From the NCBI GenBank assembly GCA_016705365.1, contig JADIYI010000007.1, positions 1 to 24,090 of the forward strand: a stretch of DNA of 24,090 bases. The letters are read 5' to 3'. This DNA comes from Gammaproteobacteria bacterium (GTDB lineage: Bacteria > Pseudomonadota > Gammaproteobacteria > Pseudomonadales > UBA5518). The notes under the pieces are model-generated. The model had not been told where the DNA came from. It made no database searches and saw only the letters and a program-made list of their open reading frames with translations. Position 1 is the first letter of the stretch. The number at the start of each line of letters is the position of its first letter. Shown one piece after another: positions 12,997 through 20,731 of this stretch. The translations under genes were made by a program, and so were the position numbers.

Positions 12997-15375
12997 ATGA
13001 GCGAAACACTGAAGATGAATACAGCACTAATATTGCTGAACAAGCGATATTGGCTGGCACATTTCCTGATTGTCGCCGCGATTTGTATCGCCGGGCTGAT
13101 TTATCTTGGCGGCGCCACCTATATGGGAAGTCCGCCGCGGGTCGACTTCGTGTCGCCCAGCGGTGAGACAGTGATATCCCAGGACCAAATCATACTTGGA
13201 CAGAAAGTGTTTCACCTCAGGGGCCTGATGACTTACGGCTCTTTTTGGGGTGACGGTGCGGAACGAGGGCCGGATTTCACGGCCGACGCCTTGCACCGGA
13301 CTGTTGTCGGCATGAGAAATTTCTATGAAAACGAGTTGAAGGAACGTGAGGGTCCTGAAGCTCTGACGCAGTACCACAGGGATGCGATCGCTGCCAGGGT
13401 AATACGGGAGATCCACACCAACACCTGGGACGAGGACGCCGGGAACATTCGGCTCAACGACGCTCAGATCAACGCATTCCGGGAATTGAACGATCATTAC
13501 ACTCGGATGTTTACCGATTCCAAATATTCAGAAGCATTCGATCCGGCTGGATTCATCTCGGACCCGGACGACATTCGGAACCTGACATCATTCTTCTTCT
13601 GGGGAGGGTGGGTTTCCGGTGCCAATCGGCCGGGCGAAACCTACAGCTATACGCATAACTGGCCCGGTGACGTGGCGGCCGGCAACACGCCGACCCAAGC
13701 AACTTTTTTCTGGAGCGTACTTTCGATTTTCGCACTGTTTCTGGGTATCGGAGCAGTCCTGTACGTATACGGCCAGATGAAAACGGCGCCTGTCGATGTG
13801 TTCGATAGCGACGACGAAGGCGGGAGCCAGACCTATCTCACTACCTACGATCTCGAGAACGAATACGTTCGTCCCACCCAGCGGTCCACCTACAAATTTT
13901 TTGTTCTGGCCATCGTGGTGTTCGGTGTTCAGATACTGGGAGGCGTCATTGCCGCAACCGACTTCGTCCGTCCTTTCGGTGTTTCTCTGAACGAACTCAT
14001 CCCTTTCAGTGTTGCTCGGAGCTACCATACCCTGCTGCAGATATTCTGGTTCTTCATGTGCTGGGTCGGTTACACGTTATTTTTCCTGCCCAGGATATCG
14101 AAAGTACCGAAAGGCCAGAAGTTCCTGATCAACGTGCTGTTTGCGCTGTGCATGATTACCGGTGTAGGCGCCCTGGTGGGCATCTATCTCGGACAGACGG
14201 GGATGATCACGGGCGATATGGCGTACTGGTTCGGAAGCCAGGGCTGGGAGTTCATGGAACTCGGGCGATTCTTCCAGATGACCCTGCTGGCCGCGTTCAG
14301 CCTGTGGATATTCATAATCTACCGTGGCGTGAAGCCGTGGCTGACAAGAAAGAATATCTGGTCGGTTCCCTCGTGGCTTCTTTACGGCAGCGGAATAATG
14401 GTCATGTTCCTGTTCTTCGGCCTGCTGGTGCAGCCGGAGATGAACTTCGCCATTTCGGACTACTGGCGCTGGATGGTCGTTCATATGTGGGTTGAGGTTA
14501 CTTTCGAAGTATTCACAACCGTCATCATCGGCTACATGCTCGTCCAGATGGGTCTGATCACGCGACTGATGGCGGAACGCGTTATCTTTCTCGCCGTGAT
14601 GCTCTTCCTGATCACCGCAACAATCGGCATTTCCCACAACTTCTACTGGATTGCCAAACCGACCGGGATCATCGCGCTTGGTAGCGTGTTCTCGACCCTC
14701 CAGGTTCTGCCGCTGCTCTTGCTTACCCTTGATGCATGGCAGATGCGGCAGGAGGGCAACAGGGCCGAAGAGTACCGTATCCAGGGAAAGCAGACCTTTG
14801 TCATGGAGGGTGTCTGGCTGTTCATACTTGGTGTCAATTTCTGGAATATTTTTGGCGCGGGAGTATTGGGCTCGCTGATCAACCTGCCGATCGTCAATTA
14901 TTATGAACATGCAACCTACCTGACCGGCAACCATGCTCACGCCGCCATGTTCGGGGTAAAAGGCAATATTGCACTGGGTGGAATGCTGTTCTGCTGCCAG
15001 CATTTGTTCCACAAGTCTGCCTGGAATCCCAAACTGATCAAGACGGCGTTCTGGTCGCTCAACATCGGGTTGGCGATGATGATGTTCCTCGATCTGTTTC
15101 CGGTCGGACTGTATCAGACCTGGGTCGCCTTCACCGAGGGAACCTGGTACGCACGATCTGCGGAGATCGTAACAGGGCCCGTGTTCGCAACCTTGACTTA
15201 CATGCGTTCGATTGGCGGGGCCGTGTTCATCTTCGGCGGTGTAATACCTCTTGTCTGGTTCATCGTGTCGAGAGCTACCTCGATTCGCCGTAAGGAGGAG
15301 GACGTCGAGGAAGGCGAATGGACAGTCTACGCACGTGAGTGGGCTGCCCAGAAGGACCCATCATTGGGCGGATAA
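12997..15375 (+). CDS. nod: Putative nitric oxide dismutase (Nod), qNOR-like
   Basis: 792 residues with qNOR architecture. There is an N-terminal membrane helix (about 18-40), a long periplasmic segment (45-230), then about 13 helices of the haem-copper fold. Conserved: haem ligand H344 (RSYHTLLQIFW), FeB ligand H496 with E500 and E504 (VVHMWVEVTFE), H547 (ISHN), and haem ligands H646 and H648 (NHAHAAMFG). Altered: the second His of the FeB HH pair is N548; the Glu of the qNOR motif FSALEVVPL is Q569 (FSTLQVLPL); and the quinol-site His and Glu of qNOR (TAHYTVEG in Neisseria) are replaced (IAATDFVRP). These are the changes described for putative NO dismutases of Methylomirabilis and strain HdN1, which are proposed to turn 2 NO into N2 and O2 without a quinol. 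Start ATG 12997 is supported by GAGGAG. Databases would probably label it norB/norZ. The assignment is by motif; activity is inferred. Confidence 0.87.
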   Translation: MSETLKMNTALILLNKRYWLAHFLIVAAICIAGLIYLGGATYMGSPPRVDFVSPSGETVISQDQIILGQKVFHLRGLMTYGSFWGDGAERGPDFTADALHRTVVGMRNFYENELKEREGPEALTQYHRDAIAARVIREIHTNTWDEDAGNIRLNDAQINAFRELNDHYTRMFTDSKYSEAFDPAGFISDPDDIRNLTSFFFWGGWVSGANRPGETYSYTHNWPGDVAAGNTPTQATFFWSVLSIFALFLGIGAVLYVYGQMKTAPVDVFDSDDEGGSQTYLTTYDLENEYVRPTQRSTYKFFVLAIVVFGVQILGGVIAATDFVRPFGVSLNELIPFSVARSYHTLLQIFWFFMCWVGYTLFFLPRISKVPKGQKFLINVLFALCMITGVGALVGIYLGQTGMITGDMAYWFGSQGWEFMELGRFFQMTLLAAFSLWIFIIYRGVKPWLTRKNIWSVPSWLLYGSGIMVMFLFFGLLVQPEMNFAISDYWRWMVVHMWVEVTFEVFTTVIIGYMLVQMGLITRLMAERVIFLAVMLFLITATIGISHNFYWIAKPTGIIALGSVFSTLQVLPLLLLTLDAWQMRQEGNRAEEYRIQGKQTFVMEGVWLFILGVNFWNIFGAGVLGSLINLPIVNYYEHATYLTGNHAHAAMFGVKGNIALGGMLFCCQHLFHKSAWNPKLIKTAFWSLNIGLAMMMFLDLFPVGLYQTWVAFTEGTWYARSAEIVTGPVFATLTYMRSIGGAVFIFGGVIPLVWFIVSRATSIRRKEEDVEEGEWTVYAREWAAQKDPSLGG

Positions 15376-15398
15376 TAAGCACGCAAAAGAGGCTGCTC

Positions 15399-15433
15399 CT
15401 GACCCTGATCATTCCATGAATGGTCAGGGTCAG
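15399..15433. terminator. Long hairpin after nod
   Basis: Two 16-base arms (CTGACCCTGATCATTC and its complement, with one mismatch) surround a 3-base loop, 24 bases after the nod stop. There is no T-run, so it is either a terminator of weak type or an mRNA 3'-end stabiliser. Confidence 0.5.
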
Positions 15434-15500
15434 GGCGTTGAGGGGAATGAGTGAGGAAGTGTTCGGAGTGATCTTTTCAGAAGAGGAGAGGAGATGAGCA

Positions 15501-16070
15501 ATGAATAGTTTTGGCTATCGATGCACGCCCCGGCGCTCCGCATTATGGTTCATCGTGGTCGGTGCATTGACGCTATGCCCGATGATGACCATAGCTAAAA
15601 CCATAATTCCGGAGAATCCGCCAGCATCGGAAAGTCACCATATAGGTCAGGTCAGCCTGACGGTGACGGGTGCTTTTGCCGGCATCAGCACCGAGTATTT
15701 CGAGCAAACCGTCACCGATGCCATTGCTGCCAGTGGGCTTCTTTCCAGTACCGACGACAGCAACAGCACACAGTATCAGCTGGAAATTCGCATCATCAAA
15801 GTCAGTGCGCCATCATTCAGCGCAAGGATGGAAGTCAGCATGAATGCGGTCTGGGAGCTTCATGGTGGCGCCGGGAATACGCTGTTACTGCACAAGAATG
15901 TTCAATCGACCTATACCGGTGGAGCATTCGAGGGCGGGCTGATTGGCGCCAACCGCGTTCGTGCCGCGACAGAAGGTGCCGCGAGGGAGAATGTCCGTAT
16001 TGGCCTCGAAGAGTTGGCCTCCCTGAATCTCGAACAAGGACAGGTGTCACAGGTGTTAACGAAAAATTGA
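15501..16070 (+). CDS. Exported protein of unknown function
   Basis: 189 residues. The start ATG 15501 has AGAGGAGAGGAG a few bases before it; another ATG at 15494 leads to a stop after four codons. The basic N-terminus and a hydrophobic stretch (residues 14-33, ALWFIVVGALTLCPMMTIA) look like a signal peptide. The mature part is a small alpha/beta domain: VSLTVTGAFAGIS, YQLEIRIIKVSAPSFSARMEVSMNAVWEL, LLHKNVQSTYTGGAFEGGLIGANRVRAATEGAARENVR. The AF-G---GA-R-R-A-EGAAR-N pattern reminds me of small periplasmic or lipoprotein hypotheticals of proteobacteria with no known function. It is codirectional with nod but 125 bases and a hairpin away, so co-transcription is uncertain. Confidence 0.78.
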   Translation: MNSFGYRCTPRRSALWFIVVGALTLCPMMTIAKTIIPENPPASESHHIGQVSLTVTGAFAGISTEYFEQTVTDAIAASGLLSSTDDSNSTQYQLEIRIIKVSAPSFSARMEVSMNAVWELHGGAGNTLLLHKNVQSTYTGGAFEGGLIGANRVRAATEGAARENVRIGLEELASLNLEQGQVSQVLTKN

Positions 16071-16383
16071 CCCCAAAAAGGGGACCAAAAAGGGGACAGA
16101 TTTATTTTTCCAGGACCAAAAACAAAAAGCGACCAAAAAGGGGACAGATTTATTTTTTCGAGCGGCCCGACCCAAGTCGGTTGCTGCTTCGCGCACTGGA
16201 CTGGCGGCCCTCCGGGCGACCCTCGGTTTCGGTCGGTCCCGATCCTGCTGCGCAGTCTCCCTCCCTCCCTCCCTCCCTCCCTCCCTCCCTCGGCGCTGGT
16301 CCTTTATGTTCGCTACGCAGTAGCCGTCTTGCGTTTTGCGTCTTGCGTTGGGCGTGGTGCGATAAATAAATCTGTTCTTTTTT
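16071..16383 (+). repeat. MITE/REP-like non-coding repeat, left copy
   Basis: It begins with two copies of AAAAAGGGGACAGATTTATT, contains the GC-rich block CTGGACTGGCGGCCCTCCGGG, and later GGCGCTGGTCCTTTATGTTC with GCTACGCAG after it. It ends with a degenerate inverted copy of its own beginning (AAATAAATCTGTTCTTTTTT). The same blocks return in reverse order and complement at 16972-17155. GGGGACAGATTTATTTTT-type repeats are, from memory, common in proteobacterial genomes near Y1-type transposases, but none is in this window. No gene is seen in this interval. Confidence 0.75.
16257..16290 (+). repeat. CTCC tetranucleotide tandem repeat
   Basis: Eight perfect CTCC units plus CT, inside the left MITE-like copy. 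The right copy has no such expansion, so the tract arose or was lost after duplication. No reading frame of a believable gene crosses it. Confidence 0.9.
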
Positions 16384-16453
16384 AAGAAATTGTTGCAATG
16401 TAGAAAATGCGGGCAGTATAATGCCGGCGTCATGTGTTGAGCGGGGAGTTGCG

Positions 16454-16816
16454 GTGCACTTCAGGATTCGCAAGAACGTGGTGCAGTTCATCCGCACCAC
16501 CTACGATCCGGAGCTGAAGCGTCCGAAGGCTGCGGTGGTCGGGCGTATTCCATTGGGAAATCCGATTATTTCCAAGGAGTTGCACGCTGAACTCACGGAA
16601 GAGGAATATGTTCAGGCCTGCGCCTGGATCGAGCACGAGCAGCGTACCACCGGGCTCCGCGAGGAGCTTGCCGCACGGACCTTGGCCGAGACTCTCGCGG
16701 CCGCCAATCGCTGGTTCCAGCGCCAGGATAATCTTTCGGAACTGGACTGGATTACGGGCAGTATACTTCCCGAGCTGCAGTTGCTGCGAAAGACCATCAA
16801 GCGCGTGATCGACTGA
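16454..16816 (+). CDS. Small conserved protein of unknown function
   Basis: 120 residues from GTG 16454, preferred because GGGGAG stands six bases before it; the frame is also open from ATG 16421, which has no ribosome site. It begins with HFRIRKNVVQFIRTTYDPELKRPKAAVVGRIPLGNP, then LTEEEYVQACAWIEHEQRTTGLREELAARTLAETLAAANRWF, a long helix. From memory similar hypothetical proteins exist in beta- and gammaproteobacteria. No enzymatic motif is visible. It lies exactly between the two inverted copies of the non-coding repeat, which may be coincidence or a mobile unit. Confidence 0.7.
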   Translation: MHFRIRKNVVQFIRTTYDPELKRPKAAVVGRIPLGNPIISKELHAELTEEEYVQACAWIEHEQRTTGLREELAARTLAETLAAANRWFQRQDNLSELDWITGSILPELQLLRKTIKRVID

Positions 16817-16971
16817 CGCGATTCACCTTGCCGAACGACACCCGATGAAAACGCATGACAGCCACTACCTGGCAAACCCGAAGCACCAGCACCCCACAAA
16901 AAGCCCAGAACGCGAGACCAACTCCCGGCCTCTCTTTCTTCCTCTTCCCCCCGAACCCGGCACGAGCCGAG

Positions 16972-17155
16972 TGACGCAAGGTGGTTGCTGCGTAGCGAAC
17001 ATAAAGGACCAGCGCCGAGCGAGGACCGGAGACTGCGCAGCAGGCTCCGGGCGGAGAGAGGGCAGCCCGGAGGGCCGCCAGTCCAGTGAGCGGAGCAGCA
17101 AGTGCCTTGCGTCGGGCCCGAAAAAAAATAAATCTGTCCCCTTTTTGCCTTTTTG
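16972..17155 (-). repeat. MITE/REP-like non-coding repeat, right (inverted) copy
   Basis: Its reverse complement starts AAAAAGGGGACAGATTTATT and follows the left copy through CTGGACTGGCGGCCCTCCGGG, CTGCTGCGCAGTCTCC and GGCGCTGGTCCTTTATGTTC. The 5' end of this copy fades near 16972. The rest of 16817-16971 shows no gene. Confidence 0.75.
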
Positions 17156-17208
17156 ATGCAAAAAATAACCCCTTTTTGATTGTATTTACCAACATTGGAG
17201 CATATGAA

Positions 17209-17475
17209 ATGAAGATGAACGAATTTGTGCAGCAACTGCGCACCGAGAACGAAAAACTGATCGGCAACATGCCGGAAAAGCGCACCGCGCGGCTCGTGCG
17301 CGCGATCGTGAGCCAGATCGGAGCGCAGATCGACCAGACCGATGAAGGCGTCGTACAGATCCCGGGGCTGGGACGCTTCACCGTGAAGCAGGTCACCCCC
17401 GAGGGTAAAAGCACGGCGGAGAAGCGCATGTTCTTCCGCCGAATCAAACCCGCCAAGGCACCAGCCGGAGAATAA
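17209..17475 (+). CDS. Small HU/IHF-like protein
   Basis: 88 residues. ATG 17209 has TTGGAG eight bases upstream; ATG 17204 meets a stop at once. The protein starts MKMNEFVQQLRTENEKLIGN. It continues with a helix (RTARLVRAIVSQIGAQID) and then VVQIPGLGRFTVKQVTPEGKST, where GLGRF sits like the GFG-F turn of HU/IHF proteins, ending with basic residues (EKRMFFRRIKPAK). DNA binding is plausible but not certain. It is near, but not clearly part of, the capsule locus that starts about 140 bases later. Confidence 0.65.
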   Translation: MKMNEFVQQLRTENEKLIGNMPEKRTARLVRAIVSQIGAQIDQTDEGVVQIPGLGRFTVKQVTPEGKSTAEKRMFFRRIKPAKAPAGE

Positions 17476-17487
17476 AGCGGTAGCCGC

Positions 17488-17519
17488 CCCGGGGGAGTGC
17501 GCAAGCGCACGGCCCCGGG
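17488..17519. terminator. Very GC-rich hairpin after the HU-like gene
   Basis: CCCGGGG (17488-17494) pairs with CCCCGGG (17513-17519), and inside it GTGCGC pairs with GCGCAC around an AA loop, with a 2x2 internal loop between the stems. It is 12 bases past the stop codon. There is no T-run, so it is a terminator or 3'-end stabiliser only by position. Confidence 0.45.
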
Positions 17520-17612
17520 CATGACAGGCTGCGCCGGACTCCCAAGGTCCGGTAACATGGGGCGCGGCGCTCGAGTGGCGCCGTGTTTTCCCTTGTTCAT
17601 CACGGAAACCTC

Positions 17613-18602
17613 GTGCCGCCCAGACTGTATCTCCATATCGGAATCAACAAGACCGGAACCAGCGCCATCCAGCGTTACCTGAGCAGCCATCGCGCCGAGC
17701 TCGTGCGCGAAAGCGTGCTGTACCCGGTCACCGGACGGGCCGGCGAAGCGCATTACGGCCTCAGCCGCGCACTCGGCTTTGCCCACGGCAAGCCGCCGGT
17801 GAATGCGCCGGAACTCGAAGCCCTGCGCGGCGCGCTGCTCGAGGAGGTGCGGGCCAGCGATGCACAGAGCGTGATCCTCAGCTCCGAGGATTTCGTGCTG
17901 CGTGGCGACATCGCGCGCGTGCGCGAATTCCTTTCCGCCTTCGACTGCCGCATCGTCGTGTACCTGCGCCGCCACGATCACTGGTGGCTGTCGTCGTATA
18001 ACCAGGCGGTGAAGATGGTCGCGAACCCGCCCTGGGAACCGGGCATCAACGCCTACCTGCAGTTCTGCCGCAAGCGCAAGAGCGCGCGCGCCAGCCATCG
18101 TGAACTGCTCGAGCGCTGGGCCGAGGTGTTCGGCGTGCCCGCGATTTGCGTGCGCCCCTACGAAGCGGCCCAGAACGAGGGCGGCGTGGTCGCCGATTTC
18201 CTGCGCACCACCGGCCTCGCGGAACTTGCCGCGGGCGCGGCGGGCAGCAGCGAACGGGTCAACGAATCGCTGGCCGGCGACGTGGTGCATATCCTTGACC
18301 TGGTGCAGCGCGCGCGGATCTCGCCGCGCATGCGCGAGACACTGAAGATAAAGCTGCTGGCCGAGCGCGTAGCGGCGCCCGCCGCCGCGGTGGACCTGAT
18401 GCGCCCGCGGCTGCGCCGGCGCCTGATCGAGGAAAACCGCCCCGATTACGAATACATCGCGCGCACCTTTCTCGGGCGCGAGGACGGCGTGCTGTTCCGC
18501 GAGCCCGAGCCGCGTGGCGATGAGGCCTGGGAAGCGCCGCCGCTGCCCGACAAGGTCGCGGTGATCGGGCGCATCCTCAACCTGCTCGACGACGCCGGCT
18601 GA
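17613..18602 (+). CDS. Sulfotransferase-like protein of the capsule locus
   Basis: 329 residues from GTG 17613 (GGAAA upstream); the frame is open to GTG 17583 but without a ribosome site. The N-terminal P-loop-like 5'-PSB motif is LYLHIGINKTGTSAIQRYL (K13-T-G-T-S), where PAPS would bind. The 3'-PB segment is IVVYLRRHDHWWLSSYNQAVK, and VILSSEDFV lies between them. The C-terminus carries RVNESLAGDVVHILDL, as in family members (N-SL). It should transfer a sulfuryl group from PAPS to a sugar. Its place directly upstream of another such domain and kpsC/kpsS suggests a capsule glycan as substrate; this is inferred. The gene is intact, 13 bases ahead of the next start. Confidence 0.8.
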   Translation: MPPRLYLHIGINKTGTSAIQRYLSSHRAELVRESVLYPVTGRAGEAHYGLSRALGFAHGKPPVNAPELEALRGALLEEVRASDAQSVILSSEDFVLRGDIARVREFLSAFDCRIVVYLRRHDHWWLSSYNQAVKMVANPPWEPGINAYLQFCRKRKSARASHRELLERWAEVFGVPAICVRPYEAAQNEGGVVADFLRTTGLAELAAGAAGSSERVNESLAGDVVHILDLVQRARISPRMRETLKIKLLAERVAAPAAAVDLMRPRLRRRLIEENRPDYEYIARTFLGREDGVLFREPEPRGDEAWEAPPLPDKVAVIGRILNLLDDAG

Positions 18603-18615
18603 GCGGCGCGCCGCG

Positions 18616-19470
18616 ATGAGCCGCCCGAACAGCATATCCGTGGTGCTGCATGTCGGCATGCCCAAGTGCGGCAGCAGCGCGCTGCAACTGGCGCTGTCGG
18701 GCTCGCCGGAACTGCGCGACCGCGACGCTCGCGCGCTGCGCTACGTGGCCCTGCTAGGCAATGGAAAGCTGTTGCAGGGCAGCGCGTTGCGCGACCGCGC
18801 GGCGAATCTTTCCAGCGGCTACGTGGCCTCGGTGCGCGTTGCGCATCTGGGCGGCTTCGCCGGCGTGCGGCGCCGGGGCGTCGCGGGGCAATTGCGCGAG
18901 GCGGCCAGCGGCGGTGCGCGCCTGCTGCTCTCGAACGAGGCCTGGGGGCACGAGCACGCGGAATTCCGCGACACGCGCATCCTCGAACAGCTCGGCGTCG
19001 ATGCCGAGGTGGTGATCTACGTGCGTCCGCAGGTGGCGTGGTGCAACTCGGCGTGGTGGCAGTGGGGGGCGTGGAAAGACGTGCCACCGCAACGCTGGGT
19101 ACGCAACCAGCAGCAACGCGTGGGCTGGGCGGATGTGGTCAATGGCTGGCAGCAGGTGCCGGGTGTGTCGAAAGTGCATGTGCGCCTGCTGCCGCCCGAT
19201 ATCGTGGCGGATTTCTGCGCCCTGCTGGGCGCCGCCGCGCCGCGCCACCGCCGCGGTCAACCCGAGCCTGCCCGAGACCGTGTTGCGCGTGTTCCAGCGC
19301 CACCGCTGGCTGCGCGCCACGCCCGACGATTCGGCGATCGAGTTCGCGATCGGGCGCCATCTGCATTTCGAGGGTGCCGGCACGCCGTGGGTGCTGGATG
19401 CAGACACCTGCGCGCGCATCGTGCACGAAAGCCATGGCAGCAATCTCGAACTGCTCGAACTGCTCGATGA
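18616..19470 (+). CDS. Sulfotransferase-like N-terminal part; reading frame broken near 19240
   Basis: Starts MSRPNSISVVLHVGMPKCGSSALQLAL, with the P-loop-like K17-C-G-S-S. It continues through LLLSNEAWG and VVIYVRPQVAWCNSAWWQWGAWK (3'-PB-like) to VHVRLLPPDIVADFCALLGAAAP. After about 19240 this frame turns into Arg/Pro-rich nonsense (RHRRGQPEPARD) to the stop at 19470. The expected family continuation (NPSLPETVLRVFQRH) appears in the +1-shifted frame. The shift lies in a GCC/GCG-rich run (about 19230-19255), which is also a typical place for a base-calling error. If the frame were restored, this would be one protein with the next feature. Confidence 0.72.
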   Translation: MSRPNSISVVLHVGMPKCGSSALQLALSGSPELRDRDARALRYVALLGNGKLLQGSALRDRAANLSSGYVASVRVAHLGGFAGVRRRGVAGQLREAASGGARLLLSNEAWGHEHAEFRDTRILEQLGVDAEVVIYVRPQVAWCNSAWWQWGAWKDVPPQRWVRNQQQRVGWADVVNGWQQVPGVSKVHVRLLPPDIVADFCALLGAAAPRHRRGQPEPARDRVARVPAPPLAARHARRFGDRVRDRAPSAFRGCRHAVGAGCRHLRAHRARKPWQQSRTARTAR

Positions 19471-20731
19471 CGAAAGCCGCGCGCGGATGCGCGATGACCC
19501 GGCGTGGTGGTCCGCGCAGTTCTACGCCGGTCGCGGCGTGCAGGGCTGGAAGCCGCCGCCCGCGAATGCCGCGCAATCCGACCAGCTCGCGGCCGCGGCG
19601 CTCGATGCGCTGTTTCGCGTCGACACACAACTGCTCAAGGCGCAGGCCCGCATCCGCAAGCTCGAGGCCGCTCCGCAAACGCATCCGTGGATCATGAGCA
19701 TGCGCAGCCTGCTCGCCGGCATGCTCGAATCCATCGCCGGTGGCGCGGGGCTGTTCCGCCCGCGCGCGGCGCGCACCGAACACGCCGGCGAGTGGCTGGT
19801 GCTGTCACCGGGTCTGATTCCCACCACCGATATCTACCTGCGCACGCGCCTCGGCGAGCAAGCCCGCTATATCGATACCCGGGCCACGCGGGCCGCCGCT
19901 TGCGTGCTGCCCGATGGCGCGTGCGTGATCATCGTGCGCCATGCGCCGCGCAGCTGGCTGCGTTGGCTCGAACAGCACCGCGCCCGGCTCGCGCGCGTGG
20001 TCTACCTGCTCGATGACGATATTCCGCAGGCGATGCGCGCCGGCGAATTGCCGCTCTACTATGCCTGGCGCACCGCGTGGCGTTATGCATTGGCGCGGCG
20101 CGCGCTGGAGCGGGTGTGTTCCGAGGTGTGGGTCTCGACCGACGAGTTGAGGCGGCGCTATCCCGAGGCCGCGGCGCGCGTCTGCGAACCGCTGTACCTG
20201 CCGTGCGCCAACCGCGCCGCACCCGAGCGCATCTATTTCTATCACGGCAGCCGGGCGCATCGCGACGAGATCGCCTGGCTGGTGCCGGTGGTGCGTGAGC
20301 TGCAGGCCGCGCAAAGCGACTGGCACTTCGAGATCTTCGGTGACGCACGGGTGCGGCGCCTGTTCGCGGGCATCCCGCGGGTGCGGGTGCGCCCCCCGAT
20401 GCGCTGGCCCGAATACCTCGCGCATGCCGCCGGTGCGCATTACCTGGTCGGGCTCGCGCCGTGTTTCGATACGCCGTTCAACCGCGCGCGCTCGCATGCC
20501 AAGCTGTTCGATATCACGCGCCTCGGCGCCGCCGGGGTCTACTCCGCACTGGCGCCCTATGCCGGGAAGATCGAGCCCGGTGCAACCGGCGTGCTGTGCG
20601 CGAACAAGCCCGGCGAGTGGGTCGAGGCGGTGCTCGCGCTGATGCGTGACGAAACCACGCGCCACGCAATTCACCAACGCGCGCTCGCCTGGTGCGAACA
20701 CGAGGCCCGCGCGAAACGGGAGCTGCCGTGA
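19241..20731 (+). CDS. C-terminal sulfotransferase part fused to a glycosyltransferase
   Basis: This frame (open from 19133, meaningful from about 19241) first completes the sulfotransferase: NPSLPETVLRVFQRHRWLR, VHESHGSNLELLELLDDESRARM, WWSAQFYAGRG. A linker with a short coiled helix (LLKAQARIRKLEA) follows. From about 19790 there is a GT-B-like glycosyltransferase: LVLSPGLIPTTDIYLRTRL, RVVYLLDDDIPQAM, EVWVSTDELRRRYPE, IYFYHGSRAHRDEIAWLVP, WHFEIFGDARV, and the donor-site block FNRARSHAKLFDITRLGAAGVYS. The stop overlaps the kpsC start (GTGA). No ribosome site precedes any internal ATG (such as 19694), so a fusion with the upstream frame is the better reading. Donor and acceptor are unknown. 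Confidence 0.72.
   Translation, partial: RATAAVNPSLPETVLRVFQRHRWLRATPDDSAIEFAIGRHLHFEGAGTPWVLDADTCARIVHESHGSNLELLELLDDESRARMRDDPAWWSAQFYAGRGVQGWKPPPANAAQSDQLAAAALDALFRVDTQLLKAQARIRKLEAAPQTHPWIMSMRSLLAGMLESIAGGAGLFRPRAARTEHAGEWLVLSPGLIPTTDIYLRTRLGEQARYIDTRATRAAACVLPDGACVIIVRHAPRSWLRWLEQHRARLARVVYLLDDDIPQAMRAGELPLYYAWRTAWRYALARRALERVCSEVWVSTDELRRRYPEAAARVCEPLYLPCANRAAPERIYFYHGSRAHRDEIAWLVPVVRELQAAQSDWHFEIFGDARVRRLFAGIPRVRVRPPMRWPEYLAHAAGAHYLVGLAPCFDTPFNRARSHAKLFDITRLGAAGVYSALAPYAGKIEPGATGVLCANKPGEWVEAVLALMRDETTRHAIHQRALAWCEHEARAKRELP

Noticed and set aside
14077..15012. 311-residue open frame on the minus strand
   Set aside because: It is antisense to nod, His/Gln-rich, without family resemblance.
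12997..15375. Plain norB/qNOR annotation
   Set aside because: Overall similarity fits, but the His to Asn and Glu to Gln changes and the missing quinol-site residues point to Nod; keeping the norB label would hide this.
16257..16290. Phase-variation tract of a gene
   Set aside because: The CTCC run is in a non-coding repeat and no credible reading frame or promoter spacing depends on it.
16797..18665. 622-residue open frame on the minus strand
   Set aside because: It runs opposite the sulfotransferase and HU-like genes in very GC-rich DNA, is low in recognisable motifs and is explained as a shadow frame.
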